From NCBI GenBank assembly GCA_034509755.1, contig CM067555.1:47698255-47762254 (forward strand): DNA of 64,000 bases, given 5' to 3'. Origin of the DNA: Anisodus tanguticus. Lineage: Eukaryota > Streptophyta > Magnoliopsida > Solanales > Solanaceae. The notes beneath the pieces were generated by a model. That model worked only from the letters and a program-made list of their open reading frames with translations. It did not search any database and was not told the DNA's origin. This document shows, one piece after another, positions 12,001 to 21,690 of the stretch; within the stretch, counting starts at the first letter, position 1; each line of letters opens with the position of its first letter. The position numbers and the translations under genes are program-made.

Positions 12001-12529
12001 CCACTGTCGCACAGATCTGATGTCTTCAGTTTTGGTGTAATCCTATGGGAGTTAATGACTGGATCTATTCCATGGAGCAACCTTAATTCTTTACAGGTGG
12101 CTCTCTTCTCAGTTCTTACCTCTGGTATTTGCGAGTATGAGAAATGCAAGTGCTTATAGCAAGTTGTCTATAACTAGAACGATTTTTGACCGGGGTTTCG
12201 TCCTATTGGAACCAATGAAATTTTCTCTTTTTAAAGGTTGTAGGGGTTGTTGGATTTATGGATCATAGATTAGAAATTCCAGAAAATCTTGATACTCGAG
12301 TTTCTGCAATCATCCTAGATTGTTGGCAAAGGTACTTTTTTTCTCTTTCATTTTTTGTTCTCACTGAAGTATGCAAAATGAACTTGAACTAAACCTCGTT
12401 TTTCTTCTCTAATACAAAAACAGCAATCCAGCACTCCGTCCATCGTTTGAAGACATAATCCAAAGGACAACAGACATAATTATCTCGTTTACAGGATTGA
12501 CGACAACTAGGAAGAACAAAGAGACATAA
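3063..12529 (+). CDS. PAS-domain Raf-like MAP3K (B2-type) protein kinase, 15 exons, frameshifted in exon 8
   Basis: Exons: 3063-3343, 5896-6292, 6507-6632, 7046-7150, 7831-8368, 9041-9081, 9179-9247, 9327-9426, 9974-10052, 10156-10254, 10345-10413, 11198-11247, 12015-12096, 12237-12331, 12424-12529. All have GT-AG borders and compatible phases except exon 8. The model would be 745 residues, a usual length for plant PAS-Raf kinases. The N-terminal third carries a PAS sensor fold (about residues 70-200; NRSAERLYGYKEHEVLG). The C-terminal third is a kinase domain: GRGSYGVVYHG loop near 480-490, Lys501 in VAVKVY, HRDLKSSN at 595, DFG at 615, GTPQWMAPE in the activation segment. The family acts as cytosolic MAP3K-like kinases in stress and hormone signalling. 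Start chosen at an ATG preceded by CCACC. Exon 8 lacks one base, which breaks the frame before the catalytic loop, so the allele may be a pseudogene or the base may be a sequence error. Confidence 0.88.
3408..3500 (+). mobile_element. RTE LINE 3' tail
   Basis: The stretch runs from CTACCTGCTAAG through CAGACCCCACTCGTGG to GGGTGTGTTGTTGTTGTTG. It matches the 3' UTR of the LINE at 365-1416 and ends in the same GTT repeat. It is 5' truncated and lies in kinase intron 1. Confidence 0.75.
3600..4930 (+). repeat. Four diverged copies of one module in kinase intron 1
   Basis: A segment containing GATTTGGAGGATTTTAGTAT, then AACTAGTTCAGGATTGAG and GTAGTTGATTGGTTGA, recurs near 3630, 4100, 4500 and 4730. 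A second part (CCTAGATTAATTATTTGGA followed by a TAGTGAA block) recurs near 3890, 4330 and 4850. Intron 1 therefore grew by repeated duplication of a roughly 400-450 base unit, with SINE fragments inside the units. Confidence 0.65.
3740..3860 (-). mobile_element. SINE fragment in kinase intron 1
   Basis: In reverse orientation this matches the 3' half of the SINE at 5584-5825. Shared parts are the inverse of the AATTAGTCGAGGTG block and of the CTGTCCA...TCTTGG block. It lacks the tRNA-like head. Similar pieces lie at 4185-4320 (-) and 4555-4650 (+). Confidence 0.6.
5468..5583 (-). mobile_element. SINE fragment, inverted beside a full SINE
   Basis: This reverse-oriented fragment contains the tail half of the family (inverse of CACGGTTA...CCGTGGAATTAGTCGAG and of the GACAGAGTTACC block). 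It abuts the plus-strand SINE at 5584, forming a head-to-head pair in kinase intron 1. Confidence 0.6.
5584..5825 (+). mobile_element. tRNA-derived SINE, full length
   Basis: The head carries a pol III A-box-like TGGCCTAGTGGTCAATG and a B-box-like GGTCTCAGGTTCAATTCC with normal spacing. The body runs through the GTGGGAGGAGGTAGCAG block and ends at CACGGTTATC with an A-rich tail (AAACAAATAAATAAAAAG). This is a typical Solanaceae tRNA-derived SINE. I could not define a clean target duplication. Confidence 0.75.
6332..6456. mobile_element. CACTA-type MITE in kinase intron 2
   Basis: The 125-base element starts CACTACGGAAAAACTGG and ends as the inverse of CACTACTGAAAAAACAAG. The termini thus form an inverted repeat of about 24 bases beginning with CACTA. 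Internal parts repeat TTAGCGAC/GTCGCTAA motifs. No coding capacity. The three-base flanks are AAT and GAT, so the target duplication is imperfect. Confidence 0.75.
6640..6990. mobile_element. Non-autonomous inverted-repeat element, intron 3 (GGCAAAATTAGCCC family)
   Basis: The left end GGGTTGGCAAAATTAGCCC and the right end rich in AACCCGCCCAAAT...CCGCCCATTTAG are approximate inverted repeats. The middle contains AATATTTTCAAAAAGACC. A relative sits in intron 5 at 8499-8796, sharing GTCAAAATATTTTCAAAAGG and CCCGCTCATTTGACAGCCC. Confidence 0.55.
7367..7671. mobile_element. MITE with TAGCCTGTTTGGCCA termini, intron 4
   Basis: The left end TAGCCTGTTTGGCCAGAA and the right end, the inverse of TAGCCTGTTTGGCCAAGC, form terminal inverted repeats. 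The inside is rich in AAGTACTTTTGG and its inverse. The same family occurs at 27173-27467 in the S1 gene. Confidence 0.75.
8499..8796. mobile_element. Non-autonomous element, kinase intron 5
   Basis: Shares ACATGACCCGCCCAACCCG, CAAAATATTTTCAAAAGG and the terminal CATTTGACAGCCCTAG with the intron 3 element at 6640-6990. Non-coding. Confidence 0.55.
9384..9388 (+). other. One-base deletion in a T run, kinase exon 8
   Basis: Exon 8 is 100 bases long, but flanking phases require 101. The upstream part reads RHPNVLLFIGAV. After the five-T run the family sequence AIVTEFLP continues one frame over. One missing T here explains both. As written, translation runs out of frame into exon 9 and stops at TAG 10015-10017, before the HRD and DFG motifs. 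Confidence 0.8.
9489..9907. mobile_element. Long inverted-repeat (foldback) MITE, kinase intron 8
   Basis: Bases about 9490-9557 and 9837-9906 are near-perfect inverses over some 65 bases. Key blocks are TTAGACACTCGAAC, TTGAGCACTTGAACACATG and ATAAAGTGTT. The centre has no coding signal. The long arms fit a Mutator-like or foldback MITE. Confidence 0.75.
10457..11150. mobile_element. Non-autonomous inverted-repeat element, kinase intron 11
   Basis: The left end AGGGCTGGCAAAATGGGT and the right end ACCCATTTTCGACCCGCCC are approximate inverses. Paired subterminal blocks describe ATGTGGGTT and GGATATTATCCA, with inverse copies near 11035-11070. About 700 bases, no coding frame. Confidence 0.6.
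11572..11946. mobile_element. MITE with GGTGTGTTTGGTATGGAGG termini, kinase intron 12
   Basis: The left end GGGTGTGTTTGGTATGGAGG is matched at the right by its inverse (CCTTCATACCAAACACCCCC). The interior includes GGAAAAT/ATTTTCC pairs. A truncated relative is at 24553-24680. Confidence 0.75.
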
Positions 12530-13053
12530 TATCAAACACGAATCGACAGGTTATTACTCCAGAACCCAGATAACAACTTAGAGGAATTCACTAGTGGAAG
12601 TGAATTAGCAATACACAAGGCATTGCAACTTTCTTTCTTTCTCTCTCTTTGTCAATTTTTTCTTGTTTTAAAGTTTTGGTTAGTGTTAGAAGCGCATATA
12701 TGTTGGAATCCTTAGTCTTTTAGAATTTAGTGAGTAGGCAAGTTTGCATTTACAAATGGTATTTTAAGAAAAACATTGTAACCATAAAAGTCCAGCTGGC
12801 CCCTTATAGAATTGTTTATGGAGGATTTTGAGGTCACTCTCTTGGTTGAATTGGCATATGGGCCAATTGATACCCCCTTGCTGGAAATTTCAGTGTAGAT
12901 AGTTAAAATTATGTATGTATATTATATGTTGAATGTCTTTGGTTTCTTTGGGTGTTTACTTCTTTATATTTTAATACTTAATAAAATTTTTTATTTTATG
13001 GTGGTTGACTTAACCATTTCTTGAGCCATGTGAACCGAGAATCTTATGGCAGG
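12530..13053. other. Kinase 3' flank, duplicated downstream
   Basis: Presumed 3' UTR and flank of the kinase gene. Blocks such as ATATATGTTGGAAT, TAGAATTTAGTGAGTAG and TTGAGCCATG recur at 15487-16090 as part of the partial tandem duplication. Confidence 0.7.
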
Positions 13054-13298
13054 GCGCATTTTACCTCTTTTTTTTTTGTTGATGAAGGAACCCGCAGCCG
13101 CTACTCTCTCGAGTGCGCACAGGGTAAACCCCGGACTGACGCAATAGCCTGCAAACTACGTCAGCCGATTAACCACACTTGGCAAGCCATGTGTGACAGG
13201 CTCAACCAAGAAGGTTTATGCAGGGGATCGAACTCGTGACCTTGCGGTCCCGCGCTCTACTGCTACACCAACTTGGCTACCCTTGCGCATTTTACCTC
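13054..13298 (-). mobile_element. tRNA-derived SINE with 14-base target duplication
   Basis: The body (13068-13284) lies on the minus strand, with its A/T-rich tail at 13068-13080 and its tRNA-like head near 13280. It is flanked by perfect copies of GCGCATTTTACCTC at 13054-13067 and 13285-13298. It belongs to the same family as the SINE at 15247-15470 but inserted independently. Confidence 0.9.
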
Positions 13299-14540
13299 CT
13301 TGGTGGGCCTAACCGGCGTGAATCTTGATTTGAAAATCTTGCCTGTTGTTTCTTTTTGAGGTACCTGTTTAGACAATTTTGTGGATCTTTTAGACTATAG
13401 TTAAAGATTCCTTTAGAGCAAACTGAAAATTTACGAGAAAACGTTAAATCATCTAAAATGGCAGTCTTGTTTGATATGTATGGTTGTATAATATATGAGT
13501 GAACATTAAATTGAATCTAATATTATCTGGAAGGTAACTTTTGAAGGGTTATATTTGCATATTTTTATAAAGTACAGACGATTTAAGTGGGACTTAAAAT
13601 GGAGAGTTGCATAAATTTAGTCCATCTTAAGTAGTCGGGTTAATAGATTTTAGATACTGAATGATTAAATCAAATGAGAAATTTACACCTTGGGCTACTA
13701 TAGGCACCCTCACCCTTACCCCTTGTAAAATATCTATGCTTTTGTATTCTTGATCATTAATCTGGTCAGCAAAAACATTCTTGATTGTGAAATTCATTTG
13801 AAATGCATACTGAAGATTTGTTATTGGAAAAGGGAACACACAAACTGTTGGCTGTATAAAAGCCATTTTACTTTTAAGATTATAAATCTTACTTTAAAAC
13901 ATATTTAGTTATAATTTTTTGAATGATTTTATAGTATAAAAAGTACGTTATGTTGTTAGATGTATATAACTTGAATTTTTTAAAAATATAAGAAAAGAAT
14001 GCGCACTGATTTACGATTCTCCATCAATGGTCGTTTTCTCTCTGAGAAATATCGATGTCGGTTTGGAGATTAGAATTGAATAATAATGCTACTATCAGAT
14101 TAAGTTTCAGTGATATTTTGATCCTTGATATTCAATTAAGCCTTTCTTATTTTTCCATCTATGTGAAAATATTTTTCTAATTGTACTAAGATGGAACTTG
14201 TCAACTTATGCAATATTACTCATATAATCTTCTTATAATAATTGCGAGATCTATAAGATTATAACTAGTTGATAGGCTACAAAAAAATGTATGCATTGCT
14301 AAAATTCAAATTAACAAAAAGGTTTTCATTTTCTAGGGGCTTGATTAAACCTTTTTCTTAATCTGCATAATAAATATGATATATGATTAGCAAAAGAAGG
14401 TCTTGAATTTTACGTTGTTAGGCAATTTACTAGGAGTATTAGTTATAGATTCTTTTCGGGTTAATTATACTAAACATTTTTATAATATAATTCAGTTTTG
14501 AATAAAGGGAGTACATATTTGATTTAAAATTTTAAAAAGG
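13299..14540. other. Intergenic, nothing recognised
   Basis: AT-rich spacer between the kinase gene and its partial copy. The first part continues the duplicated flank. I see no exon or RNA gene, and the short open frames have no family features. Confidence 0.5.
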
Positions 14541-14561
14541 TACTCCCTCCTGTTCATAATA
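14541..14561 (+). mobile_element. Truncated MITE terminus at duplication breakpoint
   Basis: TACTCCCTCCTGTTCATAAT resembles one terminal repeat of the TACTCCCTCCG MITE family. It stops where homology to kinase exon 13 begins. Confidence 0.5.
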
Positions 14562-14566
14562 GACAA

Positions 14567-15226
14567 ATCTGATGTCTTCAGTTTTGGTGTGATCCTATGG
14601 GAATTAATGACTGAATCTATTCCATGGAACAACCTTAATTCTTTACAGGTGACTCAAGTATGAGAAATGTAACTGCTTATAGCAAGTTGTCTATAAATAC
14701 AGTCAGATTTATCTATTTATAATAACATTTCACTATAAAAATAACCATGTTTTCTGCGGAATCGATTTTTTATCTTATGTTATAATAGATGTTCTCTATA
14801 ACAACATTTTGCTATAGCAGCCAAAGATTGAAACAAATGATGGTATTATAGAAAGGTTTGAATGTATAATGATATACGGCTCGATTTTCGTATTAGTAAT
14901 TGCTTTTGGAACCAATGGGTATTTCTCTTTGAAGGTTGTAGGGGTTGTTGGATTTATGGATCATAGATTGGAAATTCCAGAAAATCTTGATACTCGAGTT
15001 TCTGCAATCATACTCGATTGTTGGCAAAGGTGCGTTTTTTTCTCTCATTTTCTTGTTCCATTTGATGTTCTCATCAAAATGAACTCGAACTAACCTCGTT
15101 TTCTTCTTTAATACAAACAGCAATCCAGCACTCTGTCCATCATTGGAAGACATAATCCAAAGGACAACAGACATAATTCTCTCGTTTACAGGATTGGCGA
15201 AAGCTAGGAAGAACACAGGGACATAA
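14567..15226 (+). pseudogene. Partial tandem copy of kinase exons 13-15
   Basis: Three blocks repeat the last three exons of the upstream kinase gene with the same lengths: 14567-14648 (82 bases), 14935-15029 (95) and 15121-15226 (106, with stop). They keep the frame and read DVFSFGVILWELMT, GFMDHRLEIPENL and SNPALCPSLEDI. The upstream copy has SNPALRPSFEDI, so a conserved-looking Arg is Cys here. The rest of the kinase, including nucleotide-binding, HRD and DFG motifs, is absent. The acceptor AG before exon 13 has become AA. Without a start or catalytic core this is a gene fragment, though it could be spliced into read-through transcripts. Confidence 0.88.
14690..14866. mobile_element. MITE-like insertion in duplicated intron
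   Basis: This stretch contains TATAATAACATTTCACTATA and AACATTTTGCTATAGCAGCC. It makes this intron longer than its original. The same family is present as a dimer at 53785-54115. Confidence 0.6.
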
Positions 15227-15230
15227 TATC

Positions 15231-15486
15231 AAACACGAATGAACAGACCCGCAAGGGTATCCAAGTTGGTGTAGCAGTAGAGCGCGGGACCGCAAGGTCA
15301 CGAGTTCGATTCCCTGCATAAACCTTCTTCGTTGTGCCTGTCACACATGGCTTGCCAAGTGTGGTTAATCGGCTGATGTGGTTTGCAGGCTATTGCGTCA
15401 GTCCGGGGTTTACCCTGTGCGTACTCGAGAGAGTAGCGGCTGCGGGTTCCTTCGTCAACAAACAAAAAAAAAACACGAATGAACAG
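15231..15486 (+). mobile_element. tRNA-derived SINE with 16-base target duplication
   Basis: The body (15247-15470) starts CCCGCAAGGGTATCC, shows an A-box-like GGTGTAGCAGTAGAGC and B-box-like GGTCACGAGTTCGATTCC, and ends in an A run. Perfect copies of AAACACGAATGAACAG flank it at 15231-15246 and 15471-15486. It lies a few bases after the stop codon of the partial kinase copy. Confidence 0.92.
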
Positions 15487-16832
15487 GTTACTCCAGATAA
15501 CAACTTATAGGAATTCACTAGTGCAAGTGAATGAGCACAATACATAAGGCACTACAGCTTCCTTTCTTTTTCATTAACAATTTTTTTCTTTAAAGCTTAG
15601 GTTGATGTTTTCCATTTACCCTGAAGGTGTAGGGGTGTCGGTAGAAGCATATATGTTGGAATACTTGGTCTTTTAGAATTTAGTGAGTAGACAAGTTTGC
15701 ATTGGCTGGTCCCTTATAGAATGTTTATGGAGGTGACTTGAGGTCATACTCTTGGTTGAATTGGCATATAGGCCGTGGAGGAGCCATCCTTGTCCGAGGG
15801 TGTCAATCGATACCATTTCTCTGAAAAATAAAGCTTTGTAGATAAGTAAACCTTTTTTCCCGATTCTCTTTTGACTTTTGAAGTGGCGCGAGGCCCGGAA
15901 AAAAAGATAGAAGAAACTCCGCTGAAAGTAGGGATTATACTATATGTTGAATCCCATGACTCTTTGTGTTTTGGCTCATCTTAGTGAAAAATTTGGCTCT
16001 GTCACTACATATTGGCAATAGTTCTATGGTAGTAAACTTTAGCTTTTTCTTGAGCCATGCGAATTGAGAATCTTACGGCAGGGGCCATTTACATCCTTGG
16101 CAGGCCCAATCCACGTGGATCTTGATGTGAAATTTTCGCCGGTTGTGGTCGTGCAATTTATTGATGTTTAGACCACGATAGCAAAATGAAATTTTTATGA
16201 GAAAAATGTTAGAACATGGTTTAAAGTTTTGTAAAGTTTTGTAAGTTATTGTAGACGTTAGAATGACATACTAATGTTTTGAAATACTCCCTTTGGTTCA
16301 AAACAAAAATTTGCAGCCCATCATTATATGGAAAACGAAAAAACTCACAAACCTTATAAATTTGAAACTTCAGGACCGCAATTGAGAATACAGTCCCAAT
16401 GTATAAATGTTGATACTGAAGCGGCTAAATTCTAAATACTTTATAAACTTCGTCTGTTTTCAAATAATGATCCTAAACCTGCAATTTATGCACTTTCCCA
16501 TACTCTTAAAAGATCGAAACCATCAAGTTAAAATTGGTATGGAATATGTATATCTCTCTCAAGGCTGTAGAATATTCGATCACAATTTCGTGTATAAAAA
16601 ACGTATAAAGCCGGTATGAAATTTGTATATAACTGGATAAATTTTATATAAAGTTCATGTTAGGTTTTTAGTGCAACTATGACAACATTGTATAAAACTT
16701 TCATACAAACTCATCATACAACTTTAATACAATTTTGAATCTCGCTTTGAAAGTTGGATAAAACCATACTTCGAATATCGCTCGCAATTTCGTGTATAAA
16801 AACTAGTCCTAAAAGACGATAGCAAACAAAAT
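15487..16832. other. Duplicated kinase 3' flank, then unrecognised spacer
   Basis: Up to about 16150 this repeats the flank at 12540-13400 with small changes (for example TTGAGCCATG...GAGAATCTTA near 16052). From 16150 to 16832 I recognise nothing except a 32-base block at 16801-16832 that recurs at 21257-21290. Confidence 0.6.
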
Positions 16833-17004
16833 TGTGAGAATGTATTAATCTCTTCCTTGGCCGGTCTTTTTCATTAATATAAATATATATAGTGTACAAT
16901 GCGGAATCCTTGTACAATAGGGATCATTTATGTACCATAATTATACATCACTAAATATTACACAATATATGAAAATATTCTAATTATGGTAATGGATACG
17001 TACA
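16833..17004 (-). repeat. 3' LTR of the Copia element
   Basis: On the minus strand it starts TGTACGTATCC and ends CATTCTCACA. It follows the end of the polyprotein frame (IFTKGLP-type end near 17080) after a short gap. Confidence 0.75.
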
Positions 17005-20000
17005 CGTTAATACACCACATCAGTCGGAGCGGGAGAAGGCCGGGCGCTAAGACTGGATCTGAAGTCGAGAAAGAGTTGTTTAGGCAGGCCTTTTGTAAAT
17101 ATATTTGCATACTGATATGAAGAAGACACATGCAACTCCTTAACATGACCAAGAGCAACCTTCTCACGAACAAAGTGTATATCCATCTCAATGTGCTTGG
17201 TTCGCTGATGCTGACCCGGATTATGAGATAAATATATGGCGGATATATTATTTTATCACAATAAACCAAAAATGCCTTGCGCAAAGGACATTGGAGCTCC
17301 AAAAGAAGGTTTCGGAGCCATCAGAGCTTAACAACAACATTAGCAACGCCTTTATATTCTGCTTCTGCACTCGAGCATGATAGGGTGGCTTGCCTCTTGG
17401 CAGACCAGGAAATGAGATTATCCCCTAAGAACACATAGAAGCCAGAAGTAGAGCGTGGTGTGTCCGTACAACCTGCCCAATCTGCATCCGCATATGATAG
17501 CAACCTGGTAGGTGCAGAGGAATATAGATACAATCCATAATCAAGTGTGCCCTTAACATATCGAATGATACGCTTAAGGGAAGTAAAATGAAGCTCCCTG
17601 AGGGCATACATGAATAAGCACACCTGTTGAACAACATAAGCTATATCAGGCATGGTGAACGTAAGATACTGTAGTGCACCTGCAATACTAATGTAAAGTG
17701 TGGGATCAGACACTGGATTACCATGAACAACATTGAGCTTCCATTTAGAATCAACCGGAGTGGATAATATCTTGTTGTTTGCCATCTTAGCCCTATACAC
17801 TATCTCCTCTGCATAGTTACACTGACAAAAAAAATATAGAGTCTGCAGATCTAGTCACTGATATCTCCAAAATATAGCTTAACTTCCCCAAGTCAGTCAT
17901 GACAAATTCGGTTTTAAGTAATGCAATGATCTCATTTTTCAACAAATCAGAGGAGGCGGTAAGCACAATGTCATCCACATATAACAATAATTAAGGGATG
18001 TTACTACCTCGATGAAAAATGAAAAGAGAATTATCACACTTGCTACATACAAACTCAATCCGCAGAATGTACTATGCAAAGCGATCATACCACGCTCTAG
18101 GGGCCTGTTTCAAACCATAAAGTGACTTACGGAGATGACATACATACTGATGGGCTGCTGGATGGACAAAACCAGGCGACTTATGCATGTAAACAGTTTA
18201 TTTCAAATCCCCATGTAGAAACGCATTCTTCACATCAAGCTGATGAATCGGCCAATGCTTGCCCATAGCTATGCTCAAGACTATGCAAATGGTAGCCGGT
18301 TTAACAACCGAACTGAACTTCTCACCACAATCAATACCGTCCTGTTGATTAGTGCCATTAGCCACAAGTCTCGCCTTATACCTCTCTAGATCAATATTGT
18401 CTATGTATTTGTAACGAAAAAGCCACATGCAATGGATCATATTCACCCCCTCTGGTCTAGGAACCAAATCTCACGTGTGATGTTTCGTTAACGCATTAAA
18501 TTCCTCACACATGGCCGCATTCCAATTACGATCAAGTGTGGCTAATTTTAGGTTTCTAGGGATTAGGGATATAGTTTGGGTTGATAGGTTAAAGTGTACT
18601 TTGGGTTTGAAAATCCCGTGTTGAGCACGGGTTTCCATTTTTTATGTGGGGATAGGTACGGGATGGGGATTGGTCGAGGTTAATGACTGGCAGTGAGGTA
18701 AATCGATGGTGAAAGGGTGACCAGTGGGTGTTGGGTAAGCGGGATCAAGTGGCGATGATCTGGGTGACTCGATGGTGGTCAGTAGGGGTTGGGTGATGTC
18801 CGGTGACCGGTGGTTCTGTGGATACGGGTTCAGGTTTCTAGGACAAGTGGGTCGTGGGCTGGGGTTATCGATGGTGGTGTGGGTGACTGGTAAATATGTT
18901 TATGGGGTCGTGGGATGGTGATAACGGTGTGTTGTCGGTGACTGGTAGTTTCCGAGAGTGGGGTTTGATCGAAGTGATGATGATAGGGTGTGGTCGGAAT
19001 AGGACGACGGCGATGGGTGAGGGGTCGTCGTGAATGGACTGGGATCGACCTGGTTGGGTACCGATGTGTCAGACAGTGTAGTGGCGGTAGATTGGTTTGC
19101 CGGAACAGTGGCGGTGGTTGTGACTGTTGGAACAATGGCGGTGGACGGAACCGCCAGAACAATGGTGTTGGTTGTGGATTGACCGATAGGAGATTGAGCA
19201 GAGGCAGTGGGTACAGTGGTTGCTGCCGGAACAGTGATAGCACGGCCGAGGCTATGCGGAGAAGCGGTGATGTGTCAGACTCGTCTAAAAATGTATAATC
19301 CAATCGGGAATTGAACTCTATGAGATTGAATCTCAAGGAAGAAGCGGGAAGGAAAGGTTGGTTGCACGTTTCTGGAATTTTTGGATATTTGCGAATGGGA
19401 ATATTATTTCGTGAAACGTGACGTGATGTGAGACGATGATTTTGCGAGAAGATAAGTCATAGCACATATATCCCCTATGATTGGGCGGAAAATCCAAGAA
19501 CATATAAGGGATGGTGCGGGGTGCAAGTTCATGCGGGGCCGTGGAGGTAAGATTCGGGTAGCACAGGAATCCAAAAATTCGTAAGTGCTCATAAGTTGGG
19601 ATCCGACGAAATATAATTTCGGTGGGTGTTCTATTTGGAGAGTCTGAGTGGGAAAAATATTTAGAATATATTCGACCATTTTCATAGCATAGACCCAAAA
19701 TAAAGGGGGAATGAGGCATGAAATAGGATCGTACGAACCATGTTATTGATAATGCGAATTATTCGTTTGGCCTTTCCATTTTGGGATGAGGTGTGGGGAC
19801 ACGAGAATCGGAAAACCATGTCATTAGTAGAGCAAAAATTGTGAAACGCGGAATTATTAAACTCACGACCATTATCACATTGAAACAATTTTATGTCTTT
19901 TCTGAATTATGTTTTGACATAGACACGGAATGCAAGAAACTTGGAAAACACTTCAGACTTGAATTTAAGCGGATAGACCCAGACAAAAGTGAGAAAATCA

Positions 20001-21091
20001 TCTAAGAAGAGGAGATAAAATTTATGACCCAGTGAACTAGTAATTGGAGATGTCCATAAATCTGCATGAACAATGTCAAAGGGAGAATATGTAACACTTG
20101 AAGAAGACTGAAATGGAATACGGACATGTTTGCCTAAAGGACAAGAAATACACTGTTGGGCAAATTTCTCATTATTACAATGAATTAAATTATTATTTCT
20201 AAGAAAACTAAAAACAGAGGCTCCAGGGTGTCCAAGTCTATTGTGCCAGGTTGACGGAGAGATTGTTGCTAAAGCGGTGGGAGGAGTGACATGGGTCGGT
20301 AGAGATGTGAGAGGGTTGACACTAGCAGCGGATGTGGATAGGAAAGGATAAAGATCACCCTCACTATTGCATCTCGTAAGGATTTTCCCGGTACGAAAAA
20401 TCCAAACGGGTCAAGGTTAATTGATACAGAATTATCATTGGCAAGTTTCCTAACGGAGATTAGGTTTTTGATAATGGTAGGAGCATATAAGACGTTATTC
20501 AGAGAGACGTGGGGATGCGATGGTGGGGTTAGTGTATGGCCAAACTCTTGAATTGGAATGCGATGACCGCTTTCAACCATAATAGATTGTGGAGTATTTA
20601 AATTTCGCAGTTGAGGAATATTACTATAATTGTTGGTGAGGTGAGACGTGGTGCCCGTATCCATATACCACGCATTATCGGGTTGCGGAGGAGTCAATGT
20701 GACGAAAGTCGGGCCCAAATTGGATTGGGAGAGGCCTGTAGCAGACTGCTGGGCTCCTGGAAATATGGCCGGATTATTATGGCCCATTGACTGGCCTGGG
20801 GCGGACTGGTAGGCTACCTAAAATTGGGCCCAAAATTGACTTCCAGAACTTGGGTTGTTAGGCTGCCATATGTTGGGTTGCGGCTGTAACCCCAACTGCT
20901 ACTGGGTTGCGGCTGTTAACTCCAAGTCCCTGAATGTTGGGCAGTGTTGTGTCGACGGTGTCATGAGACACAAGACACTACAGAGAACAAAACACATAAA
21001 AAATGATTGTTTTAGAAAACAATCGCAGAAACCGAGAGGCTGCGGCGACTGAGGAAAGAAAGTAGGGTTTAGATTTTGGCTTCTGATACCA

Positions 21092-21189
21092 TGTGAGAAT
21101 GTATTAATCTCCCAATTGGTCAGTCTTTCTCATTAATACAAATATATATAGTGTACAATGTGGAATACTAGTACAATAGGGTACGTACA
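21092..21189 (-). repeat. 5' LTR of the Copia element, internally deleted
   Basis: It matches the 3' LTR at both ends but lacks about 70 internal bases. On the minus strand the TGGTATCAGA primer-binding site follows its CA end at once. Confidence 0.75.
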
Positions 21190-21442
21190 CATTAATAAAA
21201 ATCTTCTTCAGCCCGTCAACCACCACCGAGCACCACCCTCCACCCCACCCACCAAAAACCAGTCCTAAAAGACGACCTAACAAATAAAATCGAACCACCA
21301 TCTTGCACATAGAATCACCACTCGATACTTTACCTTCCACATTTGTTTTCACCGGAAAACCACCATAATCGTTTTTCAAATCTGAAATTAGTTAAGCTTT
21401 TATAAGAGGGTTTGCCTTTTTTATTTTGTCAAGTGGTTCGTA

Positions 21443-21690
21443 CTTTTTTTTTTTGGAACTCCGGGGGAAACCCGCAGCCTCTAGCCATAGCCTCTAGCAC
21501 AGCCTCTGCCCTTCGGGTGAGCACTGGGTAAACCCGCTCCTGTGCAATCGCTCGTAAACCACACAGGAGATGTAAGGCGCACTAGGTAAACCCCGTGCTA
21601 CGAGCTAGATTGAAAAGACATTGTGGGGGATTCGATCACAGGCCTCATGTGTGGAAGCCACCCACCAAACCAACTCAACCACACCCGAAG
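21443..21690 (-). mobile_element. tRNA-derived SINE (TS-like)
   Basis: Reverse-oriented SINE. The tail is at 21443-21455 (T run as read here). The body contains the inverse of GGTTTACCCAGTGC and GGTTTACGAGCGATTG. The head is near 21680, with a B-box-like inverse of GATCGAATCCCCC. Possible short target duplication GTACTTTT on both sides. Confidence 0.7.

Larger units (their letters stand above)
16833..21189 (-). mobile_element. Ty1/Copia retrotransposon, gag missing, decayed
   Basis: The element lies on the minus strand. Its 3' LTR is 16833-17004 (172 bases). Its 5' LTR is 21092-21189 (98 bases, with an internal deletion of about 70). The primer-binding site TGGTATCAGA follows the 5' LTR directly. 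From right to left: protease (WYMDTGTTSHLT, about 20650), integrase (19330-19890, with CDNGREF and the DDE-region signature SSQNGKA), a proline-rich linker (18830-19330), reverse transcriptase (18470-17800) and RNase H (17800-17320, AEAEYKGVANVV). A leader of about 120 bases joins the region just before protease, so gag is deleted. Many stops and shifts: non-autonomous and dead. Confidence 0.88.

Noticed and set aside
14567..15226. Independent second kinase gene
   Set aside because: Only three terminal exons are present; there is no start, nucleotide-binding loop, HRD or DFG motif upstream, and one acceptor site is lost.
15247..15470. Possible tRNA gene
   Set aside because: A- and B-box-like motifs are present, but there is no cloverleaf acceptor or anticodon arm. 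The poly-A tail and target duplications show a SINE.
18990..19298. Gly/Arg-rich plus-strand frame
   Set aside because: Mirror of the proline-rich linker of the minus-strand Copia element.
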